Positions 7,870-17,060 of a stretch of 64,000 nucleotides of DNA are shown one piece after another. The notes under the pieces are model-generated. The model made no database searches and was not told the DNA's origin. It worked only from the letters and a program-made list of their open reading frames with translations. The first letter of the stretch is position 1. The number at the start of each line of letters is the position of its first letter. Origin of the DNA: Leptolyngbya sp. SIOISBB (lineage in GTDB: Bacteria > Cyanobacteriota > Cyanobacteriia > Phormidesmidales > Phormidesmidaceae); assembly GCA_010671905.1 (NCBI GenBank), contig JAAHII010000002.1:248001-312000 (forward strand), in the 5' to 3' direction. The translations under genes were made by a program, and so were the position numbers.

Positions 7870-9259
7870 AACCGCAACCGGCAATCGTACATAAAACTGC
7901 GTATTGCTAGATATGGATTCAAAGTAAATGTCTCCACCATGCTTGCGGACAATACGATAAGCCATATCTAAGCCTAAACCGGTGCCTTGACCAACTGCTT
8001 TAGTCGTGAAAAACGCCTCAAAAATACGCGGCTGCATCTCTGGGGGAATACCGGGGCCATTGTCAGCTATTTCTACTAATAAGTGAGTCTCTTCCTGACA
8101 GGTACGTAATTTAATCGTTGGTGTCGGATGATCGGCAAGGGCATCAATGGCGTTGTCGATCAGGTATGTCCACACTTGGTTGAGTTCGCTACCGTAGGCT
8201 TGAATGGGTGACAGGTTGAGATCGTAGTCTCGCTGCACAATGATTTTTTCCCTGCTTGAGGCGATGACTGAGGATGGTTAAGGTACTTTCAAGTCCTTGG
8301 TGGATATCGAGCGTTTGAATGGGGGCTTGATCCATAAAGGAATAGTCTTTGATCGCCGTAACCAATTCAGAGATACGAGTGGTTCCAGTTTGAATGCCCT
8401 TGAGTAGGTCTTTACTACTCAAGACCGTAGCGAAATAGTGCAGCACCTTGGGTAAGTGCTCTGGGGAGATTTGGGTGGCTAGGCGATTCAGCCACAGCAC
8501 ATCGAACCCTCCTGATACCAAGACCGGAACGATTTGCCAGGGGTCTGGAATTTTGTGGTTTTCGAGCCAATGGGCAAGTGCATCCTCACGATCGCTCTGG
8601 GCCAAGGGATCGAGCAGAGACTCCGGTACTTGTTCGGCGGCTTCTGCATACAGGGCGGCGATCGCTTGCTGTTGACTAGGCGTCAACTGGGGAGGATTGA
8701 GACCATAGGCCGTCAATTGTGGCAAGAGGCGACTCAGCTCTTGGCTGCATCGCACAATCGCGGCAATGGGGTTATTCATTTCATGAGCTAACCCTGCTGC
8801 CAGCGTGCCCAGAGCCACAAGTTTTTCATTCTGCTTGTATAGAGACTGCACGTCTTGCATCCGCTGGGCCATCGTGCTCATCACCCGGCGTGTTACTGAG
8901 GGGCCGCGAGACAGCAATTCCCAAAACGCGGCTGTCGGCAACTCAAAAATGTGGCAGGGGGAGATCGCCCGGCCACTGGCCCAGAAGCGTTCTTCTCCGG
9001 TCAAAATCGGCAATTCGCCAAAAAAATCTAGGGTTTTGTAGGTCGCCAGCACCAATTCGCGGTTTGCCATGTCTTGGTAAACCCGCAGTTCTCCACTCAG
9101 CATCACAAACACGCAGTCTGCCAGGTCTCCTTCTCGGCGGAGGATATGGCCCGGCTCCAACCAGGTCTCTTGCCCCTGTCCCACTAACCATGCAAGTTGC
9201 TCAGGTGGCAATTCCGAAAAAACAGCAACCTGCTGAAGCGTCTCAATAAGGGGCGTCAT
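7834..9259 (-). pseudogene. Histidine kinase with cyclic-nucleotide-binding domain, frameshifted
   Basis: From the ATG at 9259 the protein has a Crp-type cNMP-binding domain (about 12-130), then GTLAAGLAHEMNNPIAAI with the phospho-accepting His159, and a dimerisation region. The ATPase half (N box NQVWTYLIDNAIDAL, G1 EIADNGPGIP, G2 GTGLGLDMAYRIV) continues in another frame. Removing one base from the T6 run at 8244-8249 joins them as RLKQGKIIVQRDYDLN. The final residues come from the IS605-type hairpin, so the native C-terminus was replaced by a few residues. It lies 25 bases after the RND pump gene, which suggests it senses a signal for that operon. The frameshift may be a sequencing error. 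Confidence 0.85.
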
Positions 9260-9284
9260 GATGAGTTCCTGATGGCAGTAGAGA

Positions 9285-12200
9285 TTACTTACCGCTAGAC
9301 AGTACGTTCTCGGGTGGGGTTTCTATGGGTAACTCGGGAATAGGAGACAGGTCGCGGCAGGTGTCTTTGAACTGGCAGAAGAAACTGACAATGACGATGT
9401 AGAGAACGGGCACCACAAACAGACTCAGCACAGTGGAAACAATCATGCCACCAAAGACGGCTGTGCCCAAAGACTGGCGACTAGCAGATCCCGCCCCAGT
9501 CGCAATTACTAGAGGGAAGATACCGAGCAGAGTTGAAATCGCGGTCATGATAATGGGCCTTAGCCGCTGCTGGGCGGCTTCTGTCGCTGCCTTCACAATC
9601 GACAGTCCCTCATCCCTAAGTTGGTTGGCAAATTCCACAATGAGAATCGCATTTTTGCTGGCTAGGCCGATCAGCATCACCAGGCCAACCTGACAGTAAA
9701 CATCGTTGGGCAAGCCTCGCAGCGAAATCGCTAATAGTGCTCCTAACATGGCCAGCGGTACCGCTAAGAGAATAATCGCTGGATCGACAAAGTTTTCATA
9801 CTGGGCAGCGAGAACCAGAAAGACAAAAATAATACCCAATCCAAAAATGATGGGAGCTTGTCCGCCCGATTCCAACTCTTCAAGGGAAATGCCAGACCAC
9901 TCGAAGCCCATGCTGCTGGGGAGCACTTCATTGGCGGCCCGCTCCATCGCTGCGATCGCCTGCCCTGAGCTATAACCTGGGGCTGGAGAACCGTTGATTT
10001 CGATCGAGCGGTACAGATTGTAGTGATTTATGGTTTGGGGGCCGGTGGTAGGGGATACCGATACCAATGAATCTAGGGGAATCATGTTGCCCGTTTCCGA
10101 CCGTACGTAGAGATTGCCAATGTCGTTGGGATTAGAGCGGAAGGCAGCATCGGCCTGAATATAGACTCGATAGGTGCGACCAAAGGCATTGAAATCATTC
10201 ACATAGCGCGACCCCAGAAAGCTCTGTAAGGTGTTGAGAATTTCGTCGATGCTCACCTGCATGGCCTTAGCTAAGCTGCGATCAATATCCACCTCTAGTT
10301 GCGGCGCATTGGCCGTGTAGGTCGTGAAAACGTTCTGCATTTCTGGAGCCGCGTTCGCTGCGGCTACCAGTTCGTCCTTGGTCTGTAAGAAGGTTTGCAG
10401 CTCGTTATTGCCTCGGTCTTGTAATTGGAAAACAAAGCCACTGATGGCCCCCAACCCCTGAATGGTCGGTGGATTGAAGGCAATTACATTGGCTTCTTTG
10501 ATTTGACCAAATTGAGGCCAGACCTGTCCCAACACCGCCTGAGCGGATTGATCAGGGCGGGGGCGATCGCCCCAGGGAATCAAAGGTGAAAAGATAACTC
10601 CATTGTTGGGAATATTGCCGCTAAAGCCAAACCCCCCGAGCGAGAAGGTGCCTTCGACTTCTGGAATCTCCAGGTAAGTTTGGTCAACGCGATCAATAAT
10701 CTCGCTGGTGTAATCCACCGAAGATCCTTCAGGGCCTTGTATCAGGCTGATAACAAAGCCCTGATCTTCTTCTGGCAAAAACGCCGTGGGTACTGAGGTA
10801 TAGAGCCAGACGGCAGCCCCCAAGGCAGCGACAAACAAAACCAGCACCATTGTCTTTAAATGGATGAAGCGACTGAGACTCGCTTGATAGCCTTGCCGCA
10901 TCGCGTCAATGCCCCGATTGACCCAGCCAAAAAAGCGCCCTAGCCAGCCACCAGGCTGCTGCCCGGAGCGAATCAATAAGGCCGACAAGGCTGGAGTCAG
11001 GCTCAGCGCGTTAAAAGTGGAAATGGTAATAGCAAAGGCAATGGTCAGCGCAAACTGACGATAAAGCTGTCCCGTCGTGCCGGGGAAAAAGGCGACGGGG
11101 ATAAATACCGCCAGCAGCACCAGAGACGTCGCAATCACGGCTCCGGTCAGCTCTCGCATGGCTTCGATCGCGGCCAGGTGGGGCCGCATGCCCTTATCTT
11201 GAATCTTTCCAGCAATGTCTTCGACCACTACGATCGCGTCATCCACCACCATCCCCGTTGCCAAAATCAGGCCAAACAAGGTCAGGCTGTTGATGGAAAA
11301 GTTGAATGCCTTGATAAAGGCGAAGGTGCCGATCAGCGCCACGGGAATCACCACCGCTGGGACAATCGTGGCTCGCCAGTTTTGCAAGAATAAAAAGAGT
11401 ACGAGAACCACTAGGGCGATCGCTTGTGCCAACGTATTGACCACCTCTTTTCGGGATTCCACGACAAATAGAGAAGGGTCGTAGGGCACGGCGTAAGTCA
11501 AACCCGGCGGAAATTCCTCAGACAACTCAGCCAATGTAGCCTTCACGGCATTGGCCGCTTCTAAAGCATTGGTGCCCGGTGTTTGCAAAATCCGATAGCC
11601 GATCGCCCCTTGCCGTCGATAGCGTGCAAAGGTGTTATAGCTTTCGGCTCCGAGTTCTGCCCGGCCCACGTCTCGCAAATAAACCAGCGTGCCATCGGCT
11701 TCGGTTTTGAGGACTAAATTCTCAAACTCAGATACATCCTCCAATCGGCCTTGTGATCGCAAGGTGAGTTGATAGCTCAGCCCCTCATTTGTTGGGGGTT
11801 GACCAATGCTGCCCGCCCCCACCTGCAGGTTTTGCTCCTCAATGACACTAACCAAATCCTCAGTGGTAATATTCCGTGCGGCCATCCGTGCCGGGTCAAG
11901 CCACAATCGCATGGCATAGCGGCGTTCGCCGAAGGGTTCAATCTGAGCCACACCTTCAATGCGTCGTAAGGCATCTAGCACATACAAATCGGCATAGTTG
12001 CTAATGAAGTTATCGTCGTACAGCCCCTCTTCTTCGCTGTAGATGGTCATCCCAACTACCACACTGCTGGACTGCTTTCGCACGGTCACCCCGGTGCGCT
12101 GCACCTCTTGCGGTAACTGAGGCGTCACGATCGAGACTCGATTCAGCACATCCACTGCCGCGATATCGAGGTTGTAGCCCTGACGAAAGGTGACCGTAAT

Positions 12201-12470
12201 GGCGCTGGTGCCGTCGTCACTACTAATCGAGTTCATGTAACGCATGCCGTTGACGCCGTTGATCTCCCGTTCCAGCACGGTAGTAACAGTCTCTTCAACG
12301 ACTTCAGAACTGGCCCCGATATAGTTGGCACTGACAACCACTTGCACCGGGCTAATGTCGGGATACTGCTCTACTGGCAGGGTCGGAATGACGATCGCCC
12401 CCACCATAAAAATGATGATGGACAGTACCATCGTCAGAACGGGTCGGCGAATGAAGGTTTCGACAAACAT
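9285..12470 (-). CDS. RND efflux pump inner-membrane permease (HAE1/AcrB family)
   Basis: The 1061-residue protein has the AcrB architecture: MFVETFIRRPVLTMVLSIIIF as first transmembrane helix, two large periplasmic loops, and helix 4 with GMVVDDAIVVVED (the proton-relay Asp pair near 408) and the relay Lys in LASKNAILIVEFA near 938. It exports hydrophobic compounds using the proton gradient, together with the membrane-fusion protein at 13762-15066 and an outer-membrane TolC-like channel not present in the window. Length is normal and the frame is intact over 3.2 kb. The substrate cannot be told from sequence. Confidence 0.96.
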   Translation of the reverse strand: MFVETFIRRPVLTMVLSIIIFMVGAIVIPTLPVEQYPDISPVQVVVSANYIGASSEVVEETVTTVLEREINGVNGMRYMNSISSDDGTSAITVTFRQGYNLDIAAVDVLNRVSIVTPQLPQEVQRTGVTVRKQSSSVVVGMTIYSEEEGLYDDNFISNYADLYVLDALRRIEGVAQIEPFGERRYAMRLWLDPARMAARNITTEDLVSVIEEQNLQVGAGSIGQPPTNEGLSYQLTLRSQGRLEDVSEFENLVLKTEADGTLVYLRDVGRAELGAESYNTFARYRRQGAIGYRILQTPGTNALEAANAVKATLAELSEEFPPGLTYAVPYDPSLFVVESRKEVVNTLAQAIALVVLVLFLFLQNWRATIVPAVVIPVALIGTFAFIKAFNFSINSLTLFGLILATGMVVDDAIVVVEDIAGKIQDKGMRPHLAAIEAMRELTGAVIATSLVLLAVFIPVAFFPGTTGQLYRQFALTIAFAITISTFNALSLTPALSALLIRSGQQPGGWLGRFFGWVNRGIDAMRQGYQASLSRFIHLKTMVLVLFVAALGAAVWLYTSVPTAFLPEEDQGFVISLIQGPEGSSVDYTSEIIDRVDQTYLEIPEVEGTFSLGGFGFSGNIPNNGVIFSPLIPWGDRPRPDQSAQAVLGQVWPQFGQIKEANVIAFNPPTIQGLGAISGFVFQLQDRGNNELQTFLQTKDELVAAANAAPEMQNVFTTYTANAPQLEVDIDRSLAKAMQVSIDEILNTLQSFLGSRYVNDFNAFGRTYRVYIQADAAFRSNPNDIGNLYVRSETGNMIPLDSLVSVSPTTGPQTINHYNLYRSIEINGSPAPGYSSGQAIAAMERAANEVLPSSMGFEWSGISLEELESGGQAPIIFGLGIIFVFLVLAAQYENFVDPAIILLAVPLAMLGALLAISLRGLPNDVYCQVGLVMLIGLASKNAILIVEFANQLRDEGLSIVKAATEAAQQRLRPIIMTAISTLLGIFPLVIATGAGSASRQSLGTAVFGGMIVSTVLSLFVVPVLYIVIVSFFCQFKDTCRDLSPIPELPIETPPENVLSSGK

Positions 12471-12516
12471 GTTTTTAGGAGGATGGAGGAGATTGGCAGG
12501 GAATGGTTATTGGTTA

Positions 12517-12989
12517 TTGGTTCTTCGTTATCGGTGTCGGCGATGTGGGGGGAATGTTGGAGGAGGGAGTCTAAGCAGGTAAGACATGGCTCAGGGGTTT
12601 AAGGAGTTGGAGGTGTATCAGTTGGCGGAGAAGTTATCTGATGAAATTTGGCAAATTGTGGCGACTTGGGACTTGTTTGCTAGGGATACGGTGGGCAAAC
12701 AGTTGGTGCGATCGGCGGACAGTATTGGTGCTAATTTGGCGGAAGGAACCGGGCGAGGCAGCTTTCAAGACAATCGACGGTTCATCAACATTGCCCGAGG
12801 CTCACTCACAGAAACTCAGCATTGGTTACGGCGCGCCTATCATCGCAACCTCCTGACACCTGAACAAACAGCCAAATTACAACCCTTAATCACCACCCTC
12901 GCTCCCAAACTCAACGCTTACCGCAACTCCATTACCAAACTCATCCGAACCACTCAATAACCAACCAAGAACAAATAACGAAGAACCAA
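12517..12989. repeat. 15-bp inverted repeats flanking the four-helix-bundle gene
   Basis: TTGGTTCTTCGTTAT at 12517-12531 has an exact inverted copy at 12975-12989, so the pair brackets the small gene at 12586-12960. Related AAGAACCAA motifs appear near 13740 and 15915, so the sequence belongs to a dispersed repeat family. The arrangement recalls intervening sequences, where flanking inverted repeats pair around a four-helix-bundle gene. Confidence 0.65.
12586..12960 (+). CDS. Four-helix-bundle protein (S23 / 23S rRNA intervening-sequence type)
   Basis: The 124-residue protein has the family signatures FKELEVYQLAEKL at the N-terminus, VRSADSIGANLAEGTGRGS (about 41-59), and a helix ending in LTETQHWLRRAY. 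These proteins form pentameric four-helix bundles and are named after an ORF in bacterial 23S rRNA intervening sequences; their function is unclear. It sits between the RND pump and the GUN4-like gene but on the opposite strand, interrupting an otherwise collinear operon. It starts at an ATG at 12586 and is intact. Flanking inverted repeats suggest it was inserted. Confidence 0.9.
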   Translation: MAQGFKELEVYQLAEKLSDEIWQIVATWDLFARDTVGKQLVRSADSIGANLAEGTGRGSFQDNRRFINIARGSLTETQHWLRRAYHRNLLTPEQTAKLQPLITTLAPKLNAYRNSITKLIRTTQ

Positions 12990-13001
12990 GACCCCAAAAA
13001 C

Positions 13002-13670
13002 TCAAAACTCACACGTCATCAGTCGATTGAGAAAATAGTTCGTCATTCGAGAGCCATAGGGCGAATTCCACCACCGTGAGGGATGACAGCCCTTAGGGGC
13101 GTTGAGAGAAAAATCTAGTTCATCGCATTTGCGCCAGCGATCGCCCTTTGGGTTCTGCTCACTGACACCATCACGCCATCCCAAAGTCGCGCCCCATCGC
13201 TCGATCAGCTGGGTATTTTCGCCAATGGTGGTGTCTAGCGTGCCGCCAATCTGCTGATAGATCTGCACCTGGGGGCTAAAGCCAAAGAGGCCATTGCTAT
13301 AGGTTGTCCAGAGGCGATCGATAACGGCCAACTCACCACAAGACAAACTGCGCAGCTTCAGCGGACTCAGATCTTCCAGGTCAGCCACACCAGCGATTTC
13401 GGCAATCATGCTGACCGTTTCTTTATCGGCGGCAAACCACTCCTGATTAATAAGCTGCTGGTGCAGCGTTTCATAGCGGTAGAGATCACCAACTACCATC
13501 AGGCGACGTTCAAGCTGCTGCATTTGCTGGGGCAACGCCGATAGCTTGCTCACTGCGTCTCGGAGGGCCGTAAGTTCGCCCATCATTTGCTGAATAGCAG
13601 CCAATTCGGCGCTAGGAGACGGATTTTCCGCTGGAGAAGTTGGGTCAGGTTGTGGAGTAGAGGAGGTCAT
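13002..13670 (-). CDS. GUN4-domain protein
   Basis: From the ATG at 13670 the protein has 222 residues: a Pro/Ser/Thr-rich start, a short coiled coil (about 25-60), then a GUN4 fold with YETLHQQLINQEWFAADKET, IDRLWTTYSNGLFGFSPQVQIYQ (split here), WGATLGWR and FSLNAPKGCHPSRWW. GUN4 binds Mg-protoporphyrin and protoporphyrin IX and stimulates Mg-chelatase; many cyanobacterial paralogues act as sensors of unknown ligand. In-frame sequence extending to 13769 is a low-complexity tract overlapping the adaptor gene, so the later start is preferred. Being inside an RND efflux operon suggests a link between tetrapyrroles or haem and export, which is an inference. Confidence 0.8.
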   Translation of the reverse strand: MTSSTPQPDPTSPAENPSPSAELAAIQQMMGELTALRDAVSKLSALPQQMQQLERRLMVVGDLYRYETLHQQLINQEWFAADKETVSMIAEIAGVADLEDLSPLKLRSLSCGELAVIDRLWTTYSNGLFGFSPQVQIYQQIGGTLDTTIGENTQLIERWGATLGWRDGVSEQNPKGDRWRKCDELDFSLNAPKGCHPSRWWNSPYGSRMTNYFLNRLMTCEF

Positions 13671-13761
13671 TGGAGTAGGTGAGGTAGGTATGGAGGAGGT
13701 GGGTGAGGTGCGAGTGGGTGAATGAGTAGTGAGCCAAAAACTAAGAACCAAGAACACCCCC

Positions 13762-15066
13762 CTATTCACTTTGGCCGTTATCTGGCATTACCAGCGCCCC
13801 GTCAGACAGGCGCAAAATACCGGCCGTAACGATGGTTTCTCCAGGCTCTAGTCCGCTAATAATTTGGTAACGGTTGTCTTCGATCGCGCCCAACTGCACC
13901 GGACGCTGCACAGCGACAAATTCGCCCTCTGTTTCTGTTACCGGTTCCATGACAAAAACGAAGCTTTGCCCCCCAATACGGGAAATGGCCGTGGTTGGTA
14001 CCAACACGCCAGGGTTTTCTGCCCAGATCACGTTGGCGCGGACGAACTGTTCGTCTCGCAGCACACCATTGGGATTAGGAAAGCTGGCCTTCGCTAGCAG
14101 GGACTGAGCCCCATCATCCACCTGCTCAGAGATGAAGCTGATGCTGCCGATAACCAGAGGCTCACCGCCAGATTCCGTCCGCAGTTCTACGGGCAGGCCG
14201 GTCAGCAGTTCGTTACTGCGTTCGACGGGAATCGACAGGCGCAGATCCATCGTCTGATTATTCGTCAGGGCAGTGATGGGGTCACCAGTGTTGACAAAGT
14301 CACCGACCTTAAGGGGCAGGTCCCCAACGACGCCATCAACCGGAGCGACCACCTGATAGTCCGACAAATCTTCGCGGGCCACTTGCGCGTTTGAGTCAGC
14401 TCGTTGCAGGGCGGCTGTGGCTTCTTCCAAATTGGCGCGGGCCACTTGAATACGACGTTCGGCAGCAGTCTCGGCGGCGATCGCCGCATCACGATTACGG
14501 GCCACTTGGTCTAGAGACTGTTGGGCGAGAGCGCCAGCCTCCACCAGCGACTGGGTACGTTCATATTCCGTATCTTGTAGCCTACGATCGGCAATGGCGC
14601 TGTCGCGCTCGGCTTCGGCTTCCAAAATTTCTGCCTGGGCGGCGTTACGGGCCGCGCGGGCCACTTCGATATCGGCGATTGTGCCGCTGACCACTGCTTG
14701 CGGGCGATCGGGACTGAGCTGCAAGATGGGGGTGCCCGCCGTAACGCGATCTCCTGCCGACACCAAGACCTGAGTAATCCGTCCGGCAACTTCTGGGCGC
14801 AGGGTGACCCGCTCTTGCGCCTCTAGCGCTCCGACAAACTCCGACGCGGTTCTCACTGTCGCAGGCTGTACCGTTTGAGTCTCGACAACCGTGGCCTGAG
14901 CTGCCGCCACTGCTGGGGGTTCATTCGGCTGAAATCGGCTCCAGATAAGCCATCCGCCTGTGACACCTAAAGTGCCCGCGAGCAACCATAGCCACTTTTG
15001 GTGACGGATGCGGTTCCAGCGCAGGGAAGAAGCTTCCATGGGCGATAGCGCAGATTTAGATTCCAT
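13762..15066 (-). CDS. RND periplasmic adaptor / membrane-fusion protein (HlyD family)
   Basis: The 434-residue protein has an N-terminal membrane anchor (WLWLLAGTLGVTGGWLIW, about 25-42), a lipoyl-type half (RVTLRPEVAGRITQVLV), a long alpha-helical hairpin rich in Ala, Glu and Arg (about 130-235), the returning lipoyl half (VVAPVDGVVGDLPLKVGDFV) and C-terminal beta-barrel and membrane-proximal domains. It links the inner-membrane pump to an outer-membrane channel. Its gene lies immediately upstream of the GUN4-like gene and the pump. The frame is intact and of normal length. Confidence 0.95.
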   Translation of the reverse strand: MESKSALSPMEASSLRWNRIRHQKWLWLLAGTLGVTGGWLIWSRFQPNEPPAVAAAQATVVETQTVQPATVRTASEFVGALEAQERVTLRPEVAGRITQVLVSAGDRVTAGTPILQLSPDRPQAVVSGTIADIEVARAARNAAQAEILEAEAERDSAIADRRLQDTEYERTQSLVEAGALAQQSLDQVARNRDAAIAAETAAERRIQVARANLEEATAALQRADSNAQVAREDLSDYQVVAPVDGVVGDLPLKVGDFVNTGDPITALTNNQTMDLRLSIPVERSNELLTGLPVELRTESGGEPLVIGSISFISEQVDDGAQSLLAKASFPNPNGVLRDEQFVRANVIWAENPGVLVPTTAISRIGGQSFVFVMEPVTETEGEFVAVQRPVQLGAIEDNRYQIISGLEPGETIVTAGILRLSDGALVMPDNGQSE

Positions 15067-15102
15067 AGTTTCGATTCGCTCAGAACAACAGTAGGCAACG
15101 GT

Positions 15103-15804
15103 CTACTCAGTCATCGAGGCAGCAGGCGTTTTTAACACGTAGCCCACCCCCCGTACGGTTTGAATCCAGTCTTTGGCATCACCCAGTTTTTGACGCAGCG
15201 ATCGCACGTACACCTGCACGATATTGCTCTCATCCGTCAAGAGAGAATCAGGCCAGACCTCATCAACAATTTGTTCGTGAGTCATCACCTGACGGGGATA
15301 ACTCATCAGATATCTCAGCAGGTCAAACTCTTTGGCAGTTAGCTCAATGGCGCGATCGTCGATATAGACTTCGCGAGATTGTGCATCCAACTGCAAGTCC
15401 CCGAACACTAGCAGCTCATCTTTTTGCTCCCAACTCACTCGCCGCAGCTTTGCCCTGATCCGCGCCAGAAATTCTTCCATTGCAAACGGAATCGGCAAAT
15501 AATCGTTGGCACAAACATTGAGGCTCTCAACGCGATCGTCGTGGCTGTGACGACCCAGCAGCATAATTGGAATTGCGTTGAAGGCAGCAAACAACAGACG
15601 ACAGGGCGCTAAATCATGGCTATCAGCCTCCGGCAGCATCATGATGAGTAAATCAGGACGCACCTGCTGCACCTGCATCGGTTCAGGAACCGCCTCGCTC
15701 ATCTGACTGACTCGATAGCCCTGCTCAGACAAACTCTTTTCTAAAGACGTTGCTAGCGTCGGATGGATATTAATTAACAGCGTATGAGGTTGCATGGGAC
15801 TCAC
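15103..15804 (-). CDS. OmpR/PhoB-type regulator with a degenerate receiver domain
   Basis: The 233-residue protein has an N-terminal receiver-like domain (about 5-120) and a C-terminal winged helix (about 135-228) with ELTAKEFDLLRYLMSYP and SNIVQVYVRSLRQKLG followed by TVRGVGYVL. In the receiver the usual acidic pair is absent (LLINIHPT), the strand that should carry the phospho-accepting Asp reads DLLIMMLPE with Met there, and the conserved Lys before PF is Ile (YLPIPF). It therefore probably does not act through phosphorylation. It heads the efflux operon, 36 bases before the adaptor gene, and likely controls it; the upstream region at 15805-16034 would hold the promoter. Confidence 0.88.
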   Translation of the reverse strand: MSPMQPHTLLINIHPTLATSLEKSLSEQGYRVSQMSEAVPEPMQVQQVRPDLLIMMLPEADSHDLAPCRLLFAAFNAIPIMLLGRHSHDDRVESLNVCANDYLPIPFAMEEFLARIRAKLRRVSWEQKDELLVFGDLQLDAQSREVYIDDRAIELTAKEFDLLRYLMSYPRQVMTHEQIVDEVWPDSLLTDESNIVQVYVRSLRQKLGDAKDWIQTVRGVGYVLKTPAASMTE

Positions 15805-16034
15805 TTAAAAAAGCAATAGCCTTGCCTTACAAAAAATGTGATATTCCTCACCTTTGAACTCAGTCAATTCTGGATGCTAATCAGTATTGAGAAGAACTTT
15901 GTGAAGATGTCATTTCAAAGAACCAAAAACCAAGAACTAAAAACCAAAACCTTCAGCTTGACTAGACACAACTTCCCGAGCCAGAGTATTTCTTTTGCGA
16001 ATGCGATCGCTAAATAAAAGTGCACAATTGCCGA

Positions 16035-16577
16035 TTATTGGTTAGCGCACTTAATTGCAGTCCATAACCCTTGTGGGCTACTATCCCCGTCATGTCGCTG
16101 GCCGTTGATAAAGAACGTGGGTGTACCATTAACGTCACTTTGAATACCACTAGCAATATCTTGTTGAATGCGTGCAATATAGGTGTGTTCGGCGACCTCC
16201 TGTTCAAAACGATGAACGTCTAAATTCAATCGATTGGCAAATGCAAATAGGGCTCCATTCCCCTGTTCTAAAGGATGTTCAAACAGATAGTCATGCATGG
16301 CCCAAAACTGACCTTGGGCACTGGCAGCCTCGGCGACTTCGGCAGCATACTGAGCAAAGGGATGTAGAGGGACAACGGGAAAATGGCGGAACACAAAGCG
16401 CAAAGATGCATGCAACTTTGGCTCGATGACTGCTAAGCGATCGCAAAAGGACTGCATTGCACCATGGGCCTGTTGGCAACGGGGACATTGATAATCGCCA
16501 TATTTCACCACCGTCATGGTTGCGGCTTTACTGCCTCGGATATGGTCGCGATCGCTGACGGGAGTTGCTAACAGCAT
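16035..16577 (-). CDS. DsbA-like thiol-disulfide oxidoreductase
   Basis: The 180-residue protein has a thioredoxin fold with the redox motif CPRC at Cys31-Cys34 (KYGDYQCPRC), a helical insertion, and the cis-Pro loop NGTPTFFINGQRHDG near the C-terminus. It belongs to the DsbA/FrnE-like group of cytoplasmic or peripheral oxidoreductases. There is no signal peptide, so it probably acts in the cytoplasm. It is divergent from the AbgT transporter gene, with 480 bases between them. The partner protein is unknown. Confidence 0.9.
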   Translation of the reverse strand: MLLATPVSDRDHIRGSKAATMTVVKYGDYQCPRCQQAHGAMQSFCDRLAVIEPKLHASLRFVFRHFPVVPLHPFAQYAAEVAEAASAQGQFWAMHDYLFEHPLEQGNGALFAFANRLNLDVHRFEQEVAEHTYIARIQQDIASGIQSDVNGTPTFFINGQRHDGDSSPQGLWTAIKCANQ

Positions 16578-17060
16578 CTTGAGTCATCTCCTCTCAACCC
16601 GGTGGAGTTATCCCGGACCGTAGCACTGCCCTGCTAATCATCCGATGAGCCACAGTATATTGAAGCTAAACTGATGTCTCTATTAGTCGGAGTGTGGGTT
16701 TTTGACTAGGCCAAATGACCAATTTCAATCCTGGATGTCTGACCAGTCTGAATCCTGGATCTTTGACTAGATGGTGTACCTGTCTGACAGGAAATTGATG
16801 GCCATAACAACGGTAATGAGTGAGCCTGCAAAAACTGTGAGTTCATGGGATTGCAGCTATTTCCCTGCTAAGAGGTGAAGGGTTCTGCAACATTGTGAGT
16901 GAATCTACAGTAGAGGCACCAATTGCGGATAGGCCAAGTCGTATGAGGGGCTGTGGCAATATGACCGTATTGAATTATTTGAGCTGGCAATCTAGGGAGT
17001 TTATTCCATACAGATGGAGTTCTTAAATCGACAAAATTTCATGGAAATGGTGCTTGTGGA
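16578..17060. promoter_or_regulatory. Divergent intergenic region with two 24-base tandem repeats
   Basis: There is no gene in these 483 bases, which separate the divergent DsbA-like and AbgT genes and so should hold both promoters. At 16716-16739 and 16740-16763 lie two imperfect 24-base direct repeats of the form TGACCA...AATCCTGGAT, bracketed by TTGACTAG at 16702-16709 and 16763-16770. They could be operator sites or just a small tandem duplication. Confidence 0.45.
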
